Below are positions 49,287 to 57,819 of a stretch of 64,000 nt of DNA, one piece after another (position 1 is the first letter of the stretch; each line of letters opens with the position of its first letter). The stretch lies in the NCBI GenBank assembly GCA_046498405.1, contig JAWOAS010000050.1:9881-73880 (forward strand), written 5' to 3'. The DNA is from T1Sed10-49 sp046498405. Lineage in GTDB: Bacteria; Actinomycetota; Nitriliruptoria; Euzebyales; Egibacteraceae. Below the pieces are notes generated by a model. That model did no database searches and was not told the DNA's origin. It was given only the letters and a program-made list of their open reading frames with translations. Both the position numbers and the translations under genes were made by a program.

Positions 49287-52200
49287 GTGTACCTGAGCTC
49301 GGTCACCCTCCACGGCTTCAAGTCCTTCGCCGACAAGACCGTGCTCGACCTCGAGCCGGGCATCACCGTCGTCGTCGGCCCGAACGGCTCGGGCAAGTCC
49401 AACGTCGTCGACGCCCTCACCTGGGTGCTCGGCAGCCACAGCGCGAAGTCCCTGCGCGGTGGGCAGATGGCCGACGTGATCTTCGCCGGCTCCCCCCAGC
49501 GGCGGGGCTTCGGGCGCGCCAGCGTGGAGATCGTCATCGACAACGCCGGGGGCACGCTGCCCGTCGACTATCGCGAGGTGCGCGTCAGCCGGTCGATGTT
49601 CGCCTCGGGCGAGACCGAGTACGCGATCAACGGCGAGGCCTGCCGCCAGCTCGACATCGCCGAGCTGCTCAGCGACACCGGGCTCGGCCGCGAGCACCAC
49701 CAGATCGTCGGCCAGGGCCGGCTCGAGGCGATCCTCTCGGCCCGTCCCGAGGACCGCCGCGCCTTCATCGAGGAGGCCGCGGGCATCCTCAAGCACCGGC
49801 GGCGCAAGGAGCGCAGCCTGCGCAAGCTCGCCCAGACCGAGGCGCACCTCGAGCGGCTCACCGACGTCCTCGGCGAGGTCAAGCGCAGCCTCAAGCCCCT
49901 CGAGCGCCAGGCCCGCCTCGCCGAGCAGCACGCGTCGCTGTCGGCCGAGCTCGCCGGGGTGCGGCGCGCCCGCGCGCTGCGCGAGCTCGACGGGCTCCTG
50001 GCCCGCCTCGAGGGGGAGCGCGAGGAGCGCGCGAGCGCCGACGCCGCCCTGGCCGGGCTCGAGGAGCGCGCGCGGACGGTGCGGCAGGAGGAGGCCGGCG
50101 TCGAGCAGGCCCTGGCCGCCCTCGCCCCGCAGGTCGAGGCCGCCGCGACGACGCACTTCCGCCTCGCCAACCTCGTCGAGCGCTACCGCGGCCTCGAGGG
50201 GCGCATCGAGGAGCGCCGCCGGGGGCTGTCGGAGGCCGTCGAGGAGCCCGTCGCCGGGCGCGACCCCGAGGCGCTGCGCGAGGAGGCCGCCGAGGAGCGC
50301 CTGCGGCTCTCCGCGCTCGAGGGCGAGGTCGACGACGCCGCCCGGGCGCTGGAGGAGGCCACCGCCGCGCGCGAGGAGGCCGAGCGCCGCCGTCGGGCCC
50401 ACGAGCAGGCCGCCGCCGCCGAGGCGCGGCGGCGCAACGAGGCGCGTGAGCGCCACCTGCGCTGGGAGGGCGAGGTCGCCGCGCTGCGCAGCGCGCTGGC
50501 CCAGGCCGCGAGCGAGCAGGGGCGCCTGTCGAGCCAGATCGACGGGCTGATCGCCCGCCGTGAGGAGCTCGCCCACGACGTCGAGGGGGTCCAGGCGGAG
50601 ATCCAGCGCCTCGACGCCGCCGCCCCCGAGGTCGCCGAGCGCCACGCCGCGGCGGAGTCGCTCGCCGCCCGCCGCGCCTCCGCCGCCGCCGAGGCCGCCC
50701 GCGAGGAGCGCGACCTCGAGCGTCGCCGCGCCTCGCTCGAGGCCCGCGCCGACGCGCTGCGCGCCGCCTCCGAGGAGGCCACCGGCGGGCAGGCCGCGCT
50801 GCTCGAGGCCGTCGACGCCGGCCGGGTCGGCGGGATCCGGGGGCCGCTGGCCGAGCGGATGCGCGTCGCCGACGGCATGGCCCAGGCCGTTGCCGCCGCG
50901 CTCGGGGGCCTCGGCGACGCGCTCGTGGCCGACTCGCCGCAGACCGCGGCGGGCGCGGTCGGCTTCGTGCGCGAGGAGGGCTCGGGCCGGGTGCTCCTGC
51001 TGGCCGCCGGCGCGCCGGCACCGGCGCGCGACGCCGAGCGGGACGCCCGCCTCGCCACCGAGCGGGCCAGGCCGCTCGTCGAGGCGCTCGACGCCGAGGC
51101 CGACGTCCTCGCCGGGCTCGCCGCCGCCCTCGCCGACGTCTACGCCGTCGGCGACCACGAGACGGCCTGCCGCCTCGCCGAGGCCGAGCCGGGCTGCGCC
51201 TTCGTGACCCCCAGGGGCGAGCTCGCCGGCGCCCTCGGCTACGCCGGGGGCTCGGCGGCGCCCTCGAGCGCGGTCGTCTCGCGCGCAGCCGCCGAGCAGG
51301 CCGAGGCCGAGCTCGAGGAGGTCGGCCGGGAGCTCGCGGTCGCGCACCGTCGCGTCGGCGACGCCGATCGTGAGCTCGAGGCCGCGCGCGGCGAGCTCGA
51401 CGGCGCGACCGCCGCGCTGCAGGAGTCCGACGCGGCGATCACCGCCGCCGCCGAGCGCCTCGGCCGGCTGCGCAAGGAGCTCGCCGCCGCCGAGCGCCAG
51501 CTCGCCGAGCGGGAGGCCGAGGCCGCTGAGCTCGAGGACACGATCGCCGAGCGTGGCCGCCGGCTCGAGGAGCTCGAGGCGCGCGGCGCTGACGCCTCCC
51601 CGCCCGACGAGGCCGAGGACGGCCCCGACCTCGAGGCCGAGCGCCTCGACGACGCGCTCGGCCGGGCGCGCGAGGCCGAGGTGCAGGCCCGGCTGGAGGC
51701 CAGCGCGGCCACCCAGCGGCGTGACGAGCTCGCCCGGCGCATCGACGCGCTCGTCGAGGAGGCCGGGGCCGTCGAGGCGCAGGTCGCCGAGCGCGAGCGC
51801 CGGCGCGAGGCGCGGCTGGCCGGCATCCGCCGCTGCGGGGAGCTGCGCGCCGTGGCCGTCGAGGGGCTGGCCCGCGCGGAGCGCTCGCTGGCCGAGGCCG
51901 CGACCGAGCGGGGCCGCCTCGAGGAGGCCCGCGGCCAGCGCCAGGGCGAGCTCGGCGTCCTGCGCGCCCGGCTGCGCGAGGTCGAGGCCGAGCTGACCGC
52001 CGCGCGCGAGGCCCGCCACCGCGAGGACCTCGCCCGCCGCGAGCTCGAGCTCGCCGCCGAGGAGGTCCGCCGTCGGCTCGTCGAGGACCTCGACGTCGAG
52101 CCCGACGCGGCGCTGGCCGAGGCGCGGGAGGCCGGCGAGGACGGCCCCCTGGCCGGCGGGGACGACGCCGACGCCGCCCTCGCCGAGGAGGAGCAGCGCC

Positions 52201-52838
52201 TCGCGCGCAAGCTCAACCTCCTCGGCGCGGTCAACCCGCACGCGCAGCGGGAGCACGCCGAGCTCTCCGAGCGCCACGACTTCCTCGAGTCCGAGCTCGC
52301 CGACGTCCGCCGCTCCCGCGCCGATCTCGCCAAGGTCATCGATGCCGTCGACGGGCGCATCCGCAGCGTCTTCGCCGAGGCCTTCCACGACGTCGCCGAG
52401 GCCTTCGCCGAGATCTTCCCCCGGCTCTTCCCCGGGGGCGAGGGCCGTCTCGTGCTCACCGACCCCGACGACCTCCTCGACACCGGCGTCGAGGTCGAGG
52501 CCCGACCGCCGGGCAAGCGGGTCAAGCGCCTCTCGCTGCTGTCCGGCGGCGAGCGCAGCCTCACCGCCCTGGCGATCCTCTTCGCGATCTTCCGGGCCCG
52601 CCCCTCGCCCTTCTACGTCCTCGACGAGGTGGAGGCGGCGCTCGACGACGTCAACCTCCAGCGCTTCCTCACCGTCGTCGCGGAGTTCAGGGAGACGAGC
52701 CAGCTCATCATCGTCACCCACCAGAAGCGCACGATGGAGGTCGCCGACCTCCTCTACGGCGTGTCGATGCACTCCAGCGGCGTCTCGCGGGTGATCTCCC
52801 AGCGCATGGACGGCCAGCCCAGCGCCGCGGCGAGCTGA
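49287..52838 (+). CDS. smc: Chromosome segregation protein SMC
   Basis: A 1183-residue SMC ATPase that compacts and segregates DNA with ScpAB. N-terminal Walker A VVGPNGSGKSNVVDAL (residues 32-47), two long coiled coils (about 165-480 and 680-1010) flanking a hinge around residues 500-640, then the signature LSGGERSLTALAILFAIF near 1084 and Walker B FYVLDEVEAALDDVN near 1110. GTG 49287 (GGGGAGG upstream) starts exactly at YLSSVTLHGFKSFADKT; the longer frame from 49164 adds Arg/Gly-rich residues made of imperfect repeats. TAGACT at 49125-49130 is its likely -10. It sits in the fpg-smc-ftsY order typical for Actinobacteria. Confidence 0.97.
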   Translation: MYLSSVTLHGFKSFADKTVLDLEPGITVVVGPNGSGKSNVVDALTWVLGSHSAKSLRGGQMADVIFAGSPQRRGFGRASVEIVIDNAGGTLPVDYREVRVSRSMFASGETEYAINGEACRQLDIAELLSDTGLGREHHQIVGQGRLEAILSARPEDRRAFIEEAAGILKHRRRKERSLRKLAQTEAHLERLTDVLGEVKRSLKPLERQARLAEQHASLSAELAGVRRARALRELDGLLARLEGEREERASADAALAGLEERARTVRQEEAGVEQALAALAPQVEAAATTHFRLANLVERYRGLEGRIEERRRGLSEAVEEPVAGRDPEALREEAAEERLRLSALEGEVDDAARALEEATAAREEAERRRRAHEQAAAAEARRRNEARERHLRWEGEVAALRSALAQAASEQGRLSSQIDGLIARREELAHDVEGVQAEIQRLDAAAPEVAERHAAAESLAARRASAAAEAAREERDLERRRASLEARADALRAASEEATGGQAALLEAVDAGRVGGIRGPLAERMRVADGMAQAVAAALGGLGDALVADSPQTAAGAVGFVREEGSGRVLLLAAGAPAPARDAERDARLATERARPLVEALDAEADVLAGLAAALADVYAVGDHETACRLAEAEPGCAFVTPRGELAGALGYAGGSAAPSSAVVSRAAAEQAEAELEEVGRELAVAHRRVGDADRELEAARGELDGATAALQESDAAITAAAERLGRLRKELAAAERQLAEREAEAAELEDTIAERGRRLEELEARGADASPPDEAEDGPDLEAERLDDALGRAREAEVQARLEASAATQRRDELARRIDALVEEAGAVEAQVAERERRREARLAGIRRCGELRAVAVEGLARAERSLAEAATERGRLEEARGQRQGELGVLRARLREVEAELTAAREARHREDLARRELELAAEEVRRRLVEDLDVEPDAALAEAREAGEDGPLAGGDDADAALAEEEQRLARKLNLLGAVNPHAQREHAELSERHDFLESELADVRRSRADLAKVIDAVDGRIRSVFAEAFHDVAEAFAEIFPRLFPGGEGRLVLTDPDDLLDTGVEVEARPPGKRVKRLSLLSGGERSLTALAILFAIFRARPSPFYVLDEVEAALDDVNLQRFLTVVAEFRETSQLIIVTHQKRTMEVADLLYGVSMHSSGVSRVISQRMDGQPSAAAS

Positions 52839-52959
52839 CCCACGCGTCCACGTCCCCGGCGCGTCGACCGGGTGAGGGCGGCGCCTCGCGCGGTACGGTG
52901 AGCCCAGCCCGGAGGACCCGGGCGCCGGCCTCCCCGTCCCCGCTGACCGGAGTTCCTGC

Positions 52960-54183
52960 ATGACCGAAGAGCTCATCGTCGTCGTCCTCGCCGCGGTCGT
53001 GGCCCTCGGCGGCGCAGGCACCTTGCTGCTGCGCCGCCGCGGGGGTCCGCCCGAGGCCCCGCCGCCCGAGGCGCCGCCGGTCGAGGAGGCTGAGCCCGAG
53101 GCGCCGGCGGTCGAGGAGGCTGAGCCCGAGGCGCCGCCGGTCGAGGAGGCTGAGCCCGAGGCGCCGGCGGTCGAGGAGGCCGGGCCCGAGGCGCCGCCGG
53201 TCGAGGAGGCCGGGCCCGAGGCGCCGCCGGAGCCCGTGCTCACCCCCGCGCAGCGCTTCCGGACCCGGCTCGGCCGCGCGCGGGAGAGCCTCGGCACGAG
53301 CGTCGCGGCGATCTTCGGGCGGGGGCTCACCGAGGAGGCCTGGGAGGAGCTCGAGGAGTCGCTCATCGCCGCCGACGTCGGCGTCGAGGCGACGATGGAG
53401 CTCGTCGAGGGGCTGCGGCAGCGCTGCCGCGAGGAGGGCGTGCGCACCGGTGAGCAGGCCCTGGCCCTCCTCAAGGAGGTGCTCCGCCTCGAGCTCGGAA
53501 CCGCCGACCGCGAGCTCGCCCGCCGCGAGGACGGCACGACGGTGTGGCTCGTCACCGGCGTCAACGGGACCGGAAAGACGACGTCGATCGGCAAGCTCGC
53601 CGCGCGCCACACCCGCGAGGGGGAGCGCGTCGTGCTCGCCGCCGCCGACACCTTCCGCGCCGCCGCCGCCGATCAGCTCGAGCGCTGGGGCGAGACCTCC
53701 GGCGCCCGCGTGGTGCGCGCCGGCGAGGGCGCCGACCCCGCCTCGGTGGCCTTCGACGGCTACGCCTCGGCCGCCGCGGCCCAGGCCGACCTCCTCCTCG
53801 TCGACACCGCCGGGCGCCTGCAGAACAAGACCGCGCTCATGGACGAGCTGCGCAAGACCAAGCGCGTGCTCGAGCGCGAGGCCGGGCCCTGCGACGAGGT
53901 CCTCCTCGTCATCGACGCCACGACCGGCCAGAACGGGCTGTCGCAGGCGCAGGCCTTCCTCGAGGCCGTCGACGTCAGCGGGGTCGTGCTCACCAAGCTC
54001 GACAGCACCGCCCGGGGCGGCATCGTCATCGCCATCCAGCGCCAGCTCGGCATCCCCGTCAAGGTCGTCGGGCTCGGCGAGTCCGTCGACGACCTCGCCC
54101 CCTTCGACCCCGACGCCTTCGTCGAGGCGCTCTTCGCCGAGGTCGCCCAGGACGTCGACCTCGAGGACGACGAGGTCGGATGA
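52960..54183 (+). CDS. ftsY: Signal recognition particle receptor FtsY
   Basis: A 407-residue SRP receptor. An N-terminal membrane helix EELIVVVLAAVVALGGAGTLLL is followed by a repeat-rich acidic linker (10-residue units such as EAPPVEEAEP, 5 copies, residues ~36-87), then the NG domain: N helices 95-185, Walker A VTGVNGTGKTTSIGKLA near residue 202, ADTFRAAAADQLERWG, VDTAGRLQNKTALMDEL and VVLTKLDSTARGG. With Ffh it docks translating ribosomes at the membrane. ATG 52960; TACGGT at 52894-52899 is a possible -10. It overlaps the WYL gene start (ATGATG). Confidence 0.96.
   Translation: MTEELIVVVLAAVVALGGAGTLLLRRRGGPPEAPPPEAPPVEEAEPEAPAVEEAEPEAPPVEEAEPEAPAVEEAGPEAPPVEEAGPEAPPEPVLTPAQRFRTRLGRARESLGTSVAAIFGRGLTEEAWEELEESLIAADVGVEATMELVEGLRQRCREEGVRTGEQALALLKEVLRLELGTADRELARREDGTTVWLVTGVNGTGKTTSIGKLAARHTREGERVVLAAADTFRAAAADQLERWGETSGARVVRAGEGADPASVAFDGYASAAAAQADLLLVDTAGRLQNKTALMDELRKTKRVLEREAGPCDEVLLVIDATTGQNGLSQAQAFLEAVDVSGVVLTKLDSTARGGIVIAIQRQLGIPVKVVGLGESVDDLAPFDPDAFVEALFAEVAQDVDLEDDEVG
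53065..53220 (+). repeat. 30-bp in-frame tandem repeat in ftsY
   Basis: Five copies of CCCGAGGCGCCG(C/G)CGGTCG plus AGGAGGC(T/C)G(A/G)G, starting at 53065, 53095, 53125, 53155 and 53185, with a partial copy at 53215. They encode Pro/Glu/Ala/Val-rich linker units. Copy number probably varies between strains by slippage. Confidence 0.9.
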
Positions 54184-55064
54184 TGGACGTCGGGCGGCTC
54201 AGCCACGACGCGGTGCGCGAGGCGCTGCGCCTGCACGGCGAGGACGAGCCGCCCGCCCACCGCGGCTCGGCGGGTCGGGTCCTGCGGGAGCGCTTCGCGA
54301 CCCCCGGGGCGGTGCGCGCGCTGCTGGCCGAGGCGCCCGAGGGCGCCCGGGCGGCGTTCCTCTCGCTGTGCGAGGACGGGCCGAGCAGCGTCGAGGCGCT
54401 GCTCGGCCGCGGCTGGTGGGGGCGCGGCCTGCTGCCGCCGCCCCTGGACTGGCTCCAGCGTCGGGCACTCGTCGCCGTCGGCGACGACGGACTCGTCCAC
54501 CCTGTCGAGGAGGCCGTCGAGGGCTTCGCCGCGCTCACCCTCGACCTCGGCGGCCAGCCCGGGTCGCCGGCGCCGGTGCGGGTCGAGGAGGCCGGCGCGG
54601 TCGTCATCGCCGACGACCCGGCGATGCTCGACCGCAGCGTCGCGGTGGCCGCGGCGAGCCTGCGGGCGGTCGCGCCGACCGTCGCGGTGTCGCCGCGCTC
54701 CGCCGACGCGGTGACCGCCGCGCTGCGCGGTGCGGGCGTGCCGCTGGCCGCCGACGAGGTCGTGCGCACCGCGCCGGCCGCCCCCGCGCTGCCGGGCACC
54801 CCGGAGGACGCCGTCGGCCCGCGGGCGATCCGCGCGCTGCTCTCGCGCGCCGTCGCCGAGCAGCGCCAGGTCCGTCTGCGGTACTTCGCCTCCTCGCGCG
54901 GGGGAGCGGCCACCGAGCGCGTCGTCGACCCGTGGCGCTTCGCCGACGACCTCCTCGTGGGCTACTGCCACCTGCGCCACGGCGAGCGCACCTTCGCCGT
55001 CGACCGCATCGGCCAGGCCCGCCTGCTCGGCTCCGCGGTCGACCACGCTCCGCCGCAGGGCTGA
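54183..55064 (+). CDS. WYL-domain protein
   Basis: A 293-residue protein. The C-terminal ~75 residues, LLSRAVAEQRQVRLRYFASSRGGAATERVVDPWRFADDLLVGYCHLRHGERTFAVDRIGQARLLG, are a clear WYL domain. The N-terminal 200 residues resemble the winged-helix part of helicase-associated (XPB-like) domains: VEALLGRGWWGRGLLPPPLDWLQRRALVAVGDDG. WYL domains sense nucleic acid or nucleotides. The ATG overlaps the ftsY stop, so it is translationally coupled to ftsY, an unusual neighbour in the SRP cluster. Not the same as the WYL-like gene at 16.6-17.8 kb. Confidence 0.8.
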   Translation: MDVGRLSHDAVREALRLHGEDEPPAHRGSAGRVLRERFATPGAVRALLAEAPEGARAAFLSLCEDGPSSVEALLGRGWWGRGLLPPPLDWLQRRALVAVGDDGLVHPVEEAVEGFAALTLDLGGQPGSPAPVRVEEAGAVVIADDPAMLDRSVAVAAASLRAVAPTVAVSPRSADAVTAALRGAGVPLAADEVVRTAPAAPALPGTPEDAVGPRAIRALLSRAVAEQRQVRLRYFASSRGGAATERVVDPWRFADDLLVGYCHLRHGERTFAVDRIGQARLLGSAVDHAPPQG

Positions 55065-55256
55065 GCGCGGTCGCCCCCGCGCCGCTGGCGCCGGGGACGC
55101 AGCGGGCACGGGCGGCGCCGAGCCAGCGGTCGACCCTGCGGGGCGGCTCGTGCCTGCGGTGCCCGAAGGACGACCGCGGTGTCGTGGCGGTCGCCCCGGC
55201 TGGGTACGGTGCGGACATCCGGTGGTGCGACCGGCGAGCCAAGGGGGCCAGCAGCG

Positions 55257-55724
55257 ATGCCACCGCACGAGCGAGCGGCGCGCGGGCGGGGTCCCGACCC
55301 GACGGCGACGACGGTCGGCGAGGACGTCGTCATCGACCTCACCGACGCCACCGTCGGCCGTCACGGGGGCGCGCGAATCGATGCCGCAGGGGTGAGCGTG
55401 GCGGCGCCCGCGGTGCCACGGTCCACCGGCACCTGGCGCGGCCGGCTCGCGAGCCCACTCGGCCTCCTGCTCGCGCTCAACGCCCTCAACGTCGTCGACG
55501 CCGCCCTCACGCTGCTGTGGATCGAGCTCGGCATCGCCCGCGAGGCCAACCCCGTCGTCGAGGCGATCGGCTTCCCGGCCAAGGTCGTCGGTGTCGCCCT
55601 GCTGAGCTACGCCGGCTACCTGCTGCGCCCGCGGGCGCTGCTCGTGCCGATCGTCGTCCTCGGGCTCGTCGTCGCCTACCACCTCATCGGGGCGACGGCC
55701 GTCCTCGTGCCCGTCGGGCTCTGA
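55257..55724 (+). CDS. DUF5658 membrane protein
   Basis: 155 residues. The first ~60 are polar and probably disordered. Residues 65-155 carry three or four hydrophobic helices with the DUF5658 motif LNALNVVDAALTLLWIELGIAREANPVVEAIGF, then VVGVALLSYAGYLL and LLVPIVVLGLVVAYHLIGA. The family is small, found in bacteria and archaea, and of unknown function. ATG 55257 is the first codon after GGTACGGTGCGG, where TACGGT at 55205-55210 may be a -10. It is convergent with the KefB-type gene. Confidence 0.75.
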   Translation: MPPHERAARGRGPDPTATTVGEDVVIDLTDATVGRHGGARIDAAGVSVAAPAVPRSTGTWRGRLASPLGLLLALNALNVVDAALTLLWIELGIAREANPVVEAIGFPAKVVGVALLSYAGYLLRPRALLVPIVVLGLVVAYHLIGATAVLVPVGL

Positions 55725-55779
55725 GCCCCCTCGTCGGCGGCCAGCGGCGCCCACCCGCGCCCTGGCGGGCGCCGCCGAC

Positions 55780-55845
55780 CCGACCCTGGCCGGGCGCGGC
55801 CGATCCGACCCTGGCCGGGCGCGGCCGATCCGACCCTGGCCGGGC
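55780..55845. repeat. 25-bp tandem repeat in a convergent gap
   Basis: Two complete copies of CCGACCCTGGCCGGGCGCGG plus CCGAT start at 55780 and 55805, and a third partial copy starts at 55830. They lie between the ends of the DUF5658 gene and the KefB-type gene. Each unit contains GGCCGGGCGCGGCC, which can form small hairpins, so the array could help terminate transcription from both sides. Confidence 0.75.
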
Positions 55846-55874
55846 AGCGCCCACCGGCCCCCGCCGTCGGGCGG

Positions 55875-57575
55875 TCAGTCGCCGGCGGGCTCCCGGACGT
55901 TGCGGCGGCTGCCGCCCTGGGGCTGCATGAGGTCGAGCCGGTCGGCGGTGTCCTCGGCGGCGTCCTGCCAGGGGAAGGCCACGAAGTGGGCGTCGGTCTG
56001 CTCGAGGACCTCGAGGTCGGCCTCGCTGCGCGCGGTGACCATGACGCCGCAGCGGTAGCCGGCCTCGCCGATGGCCTGCAGCGTCGTGAGGGTCGCGTCG
56101 AGCTCGGGCACGGTCACGACGACCCATCGCGCATGGTCGACCGGGAGATGCTCGAGGAGCTCGGGGTCGCCGGCGTCGCCGTAGATCGCGGTGTAGCCGG
56201 CCGCCTTCGCCGCGCGGACGACCCGCGGGTCGTCGTCGACGGCGAGGATGCGCCGCCCGCGCAGGCGCAGGTGCTCAGCGAGACGGGAGCCGAACCGGCC
56301 GAGGCCGAGGATGATGATCTCGGCGTGCGGGGCGGCGTCGGCGTCGGAGAGCGAGCGCTCCCGCAGGCGCGAGCGCTCGAAGGGCCCGAGGAACCGGCCG
56401 AGGCGCTTCCACAGCGGCTTGGAGTAGAGGATGAGGTAGGTCGACATCGCGATGGTGACGACGCCGACGACGGTGATGAGGCCGACGTGGGTGTCGGTGA
56501 TGTGCCCGACCGACAGGCCCAGGGCGGCGAAGATGAGGCTGAACTCGCTGATCTGGGCGACGGTCACGCCGGTGAGGAACCCGGTGCGCGCGCGGTAGCC
56601 CATCACGCCCATGATCGTCATGACGATGAGTGGGTTGCCGATGAGCACGAAGAGGCTCAGCACGATCGCCGGCACGACCTGCGCGCCGGCGTCGGCGAAG
56701 TCGAGTCCGACGCCGAGGTTGACGAAGAAGAAGAGCAGGAGGAAGTCGCGCACCGACAGCAGCCGCCCGCCGATGGCCTCGCGGTAGCCGGTCGAGGCCA
56801 GCGACACCCCGCCGACGAAGGCGCCGACCTCCTGGCTGAACCCGAGGATCTCCCCGCTGGCGGCCAGGGCGATCGCCCAGGCGATGGCGAAGAGCACGAG
56901 CAGCTCGCGCTCCACGGCGAGGCGTTCGAGCAGCCCGGGCAGGACGTAGCGCATGAGCAGCCCGATGACAGCCACGAAGACCGCCGCGCGCACGCCGGTC
57001 AGCGCGAGCTCGGCGGCGATGCCGCCGGCGGCCTCGTCGGCGCCCCCGAAGGCCGACAGGCCGATCATCACGACGACGACGACGATGTCCTGGACGATGA
57101 GCACGCCCAGGGCGATCTTGCCGTGGGTCTCCTCGACCTCGTGCTTGTCGGAGAGGAGCTTGACGATGATGATCGTCGAGCTGAACGTCAGCGCCACGGC
57201 GATGTAGAGCGCGGGCAGGGGGGAGAAGCCGAGGGCGATGACGATCGCGAAGCCGACGAGCGAGGTGAACGCCACCTGCCCGAGGCCGGCGACGAGGGCG
57301 ACGGGGCCGACCGCGCGGATGAGGTGGAGGTCGAGCTTGAGGCCGACGAGGAAGAGCAGCAGCGCGATGCCGATCTCGGCGAGGAGCTCGAGCTCGTCGG
57401 ACTCCCCGACGAGGCCGACGCCGACCGGCCCCAGGGCGATGCCCACGCCGATGAAGGCCACGACGAGCGGCTGACGCAACCGGACCGCGAGCGCACCGAC
57501 GACGACGGCGATGAGCAGGAGCGCGCCGATCTCCTGGAAGACGTTGTCGAAGGCGATGTCGACGATGGACTCCAC
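55875..57575 (-). CDS. KefB-type monovalent cation:proton antiporter with TrkA-N domain
   Basis: A 566-residue protein. Residues ~10-385 form a 12-helix CPA2 antiporter (LFLVGLKLDLHLIRAVGPVALVAGL, the ND-type exchanger core, then AVALTFSSTIIIVKLLSDKHEVEETHGKIALGVLIVQDIVVVVV). Residues ~420-540 are a TrkA-N/RCK NAD-binding domain: IILGLGRFGSRLAEHLRLRGRRILAVDDD and YGDAGDPELLEHL. It should exchange K+ or Na+ for H+ with NADH/NAD control. GTG 57575 follows GGGAG. It is convergent with DUF5658 and divergent from ffh. Confidence 0.92.
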   Translation of the reverse strand: MESIVDIAFDNVFQEIGALLLIAVVVGALAVRLRQPLVVAFIGVGIALGPVGVGLVGESDELELLAEIGIALLLFLVGLKLDLHLIRAVGPVALVAGLGQVAFTSLVGFAIVIALGFSPLPALYIAVALTFSSTIIIVKLLSDKHEVEETHGKIALGVLIVQDIVVVVVMIGLSAFGGADEAAGGIAAELALTGVRAAVFVAVIGLLMRYVLPGLLERLAVERELLVLFAIAWAIALAASGEILGFSQEVGAFVGGVSLASTGYREAIGGRLLSVRDFLLLFFFVNLGVGLDFADAGAQVVPAIVLSLFVLIGNPLIVMTIMGVMGYRARTGFLTGVTVAQISEFSLIFAALGLSVGHITDTHVGLITVVGVVTIAMSTYLILYSKPLWKRLGRFLGPFERSRLRERSLSDADAAPHAEIIILGLGRFGSRLAEHLRLRGRRILAVDDDPRVVRAAKAAGYTAIYGDAGDPELLEHLPVDHARWVVVTVPELDATLTTLQAIGEAGYRCGVMVTARSEADLEVLEQTDAHFVAFPWQDAAEDTADRLDLMQPQGGSRRNVREPAGD

Positions 57576-57819
57576 GTCACGCTCCCGTCTGGGTCGTCTG
57601 CGCGCGCAGGCGGCCCGTGGGGGCCCGGCACCGCTGGACCGCAGCGTATCCCGAGCCCATCCGGCCGCGCGTCCGACCAGCCGAGGCCTCGCGCGGGGCG
57701 CGCGTCGCCCAGCGGGGGCCGCGCGGCGCCCCGGGCACACCGCGCGGCGCTCGGCGCTCGGCGGGGGCGTGGCGCCGGTAGACTCGAGGCCCCCTGCGCC
57801 CGCGACCCGGAGCCCCCGC

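Noticed and set aside
48672..53651. Very long open frame (1659 codons) on the minus strand across smc and ftsY
   Set aside because: It is antisense to two certain genes. Long open antisense frames arise from the extreme third-position GC bias, and the translation is low-complexity with no domain.
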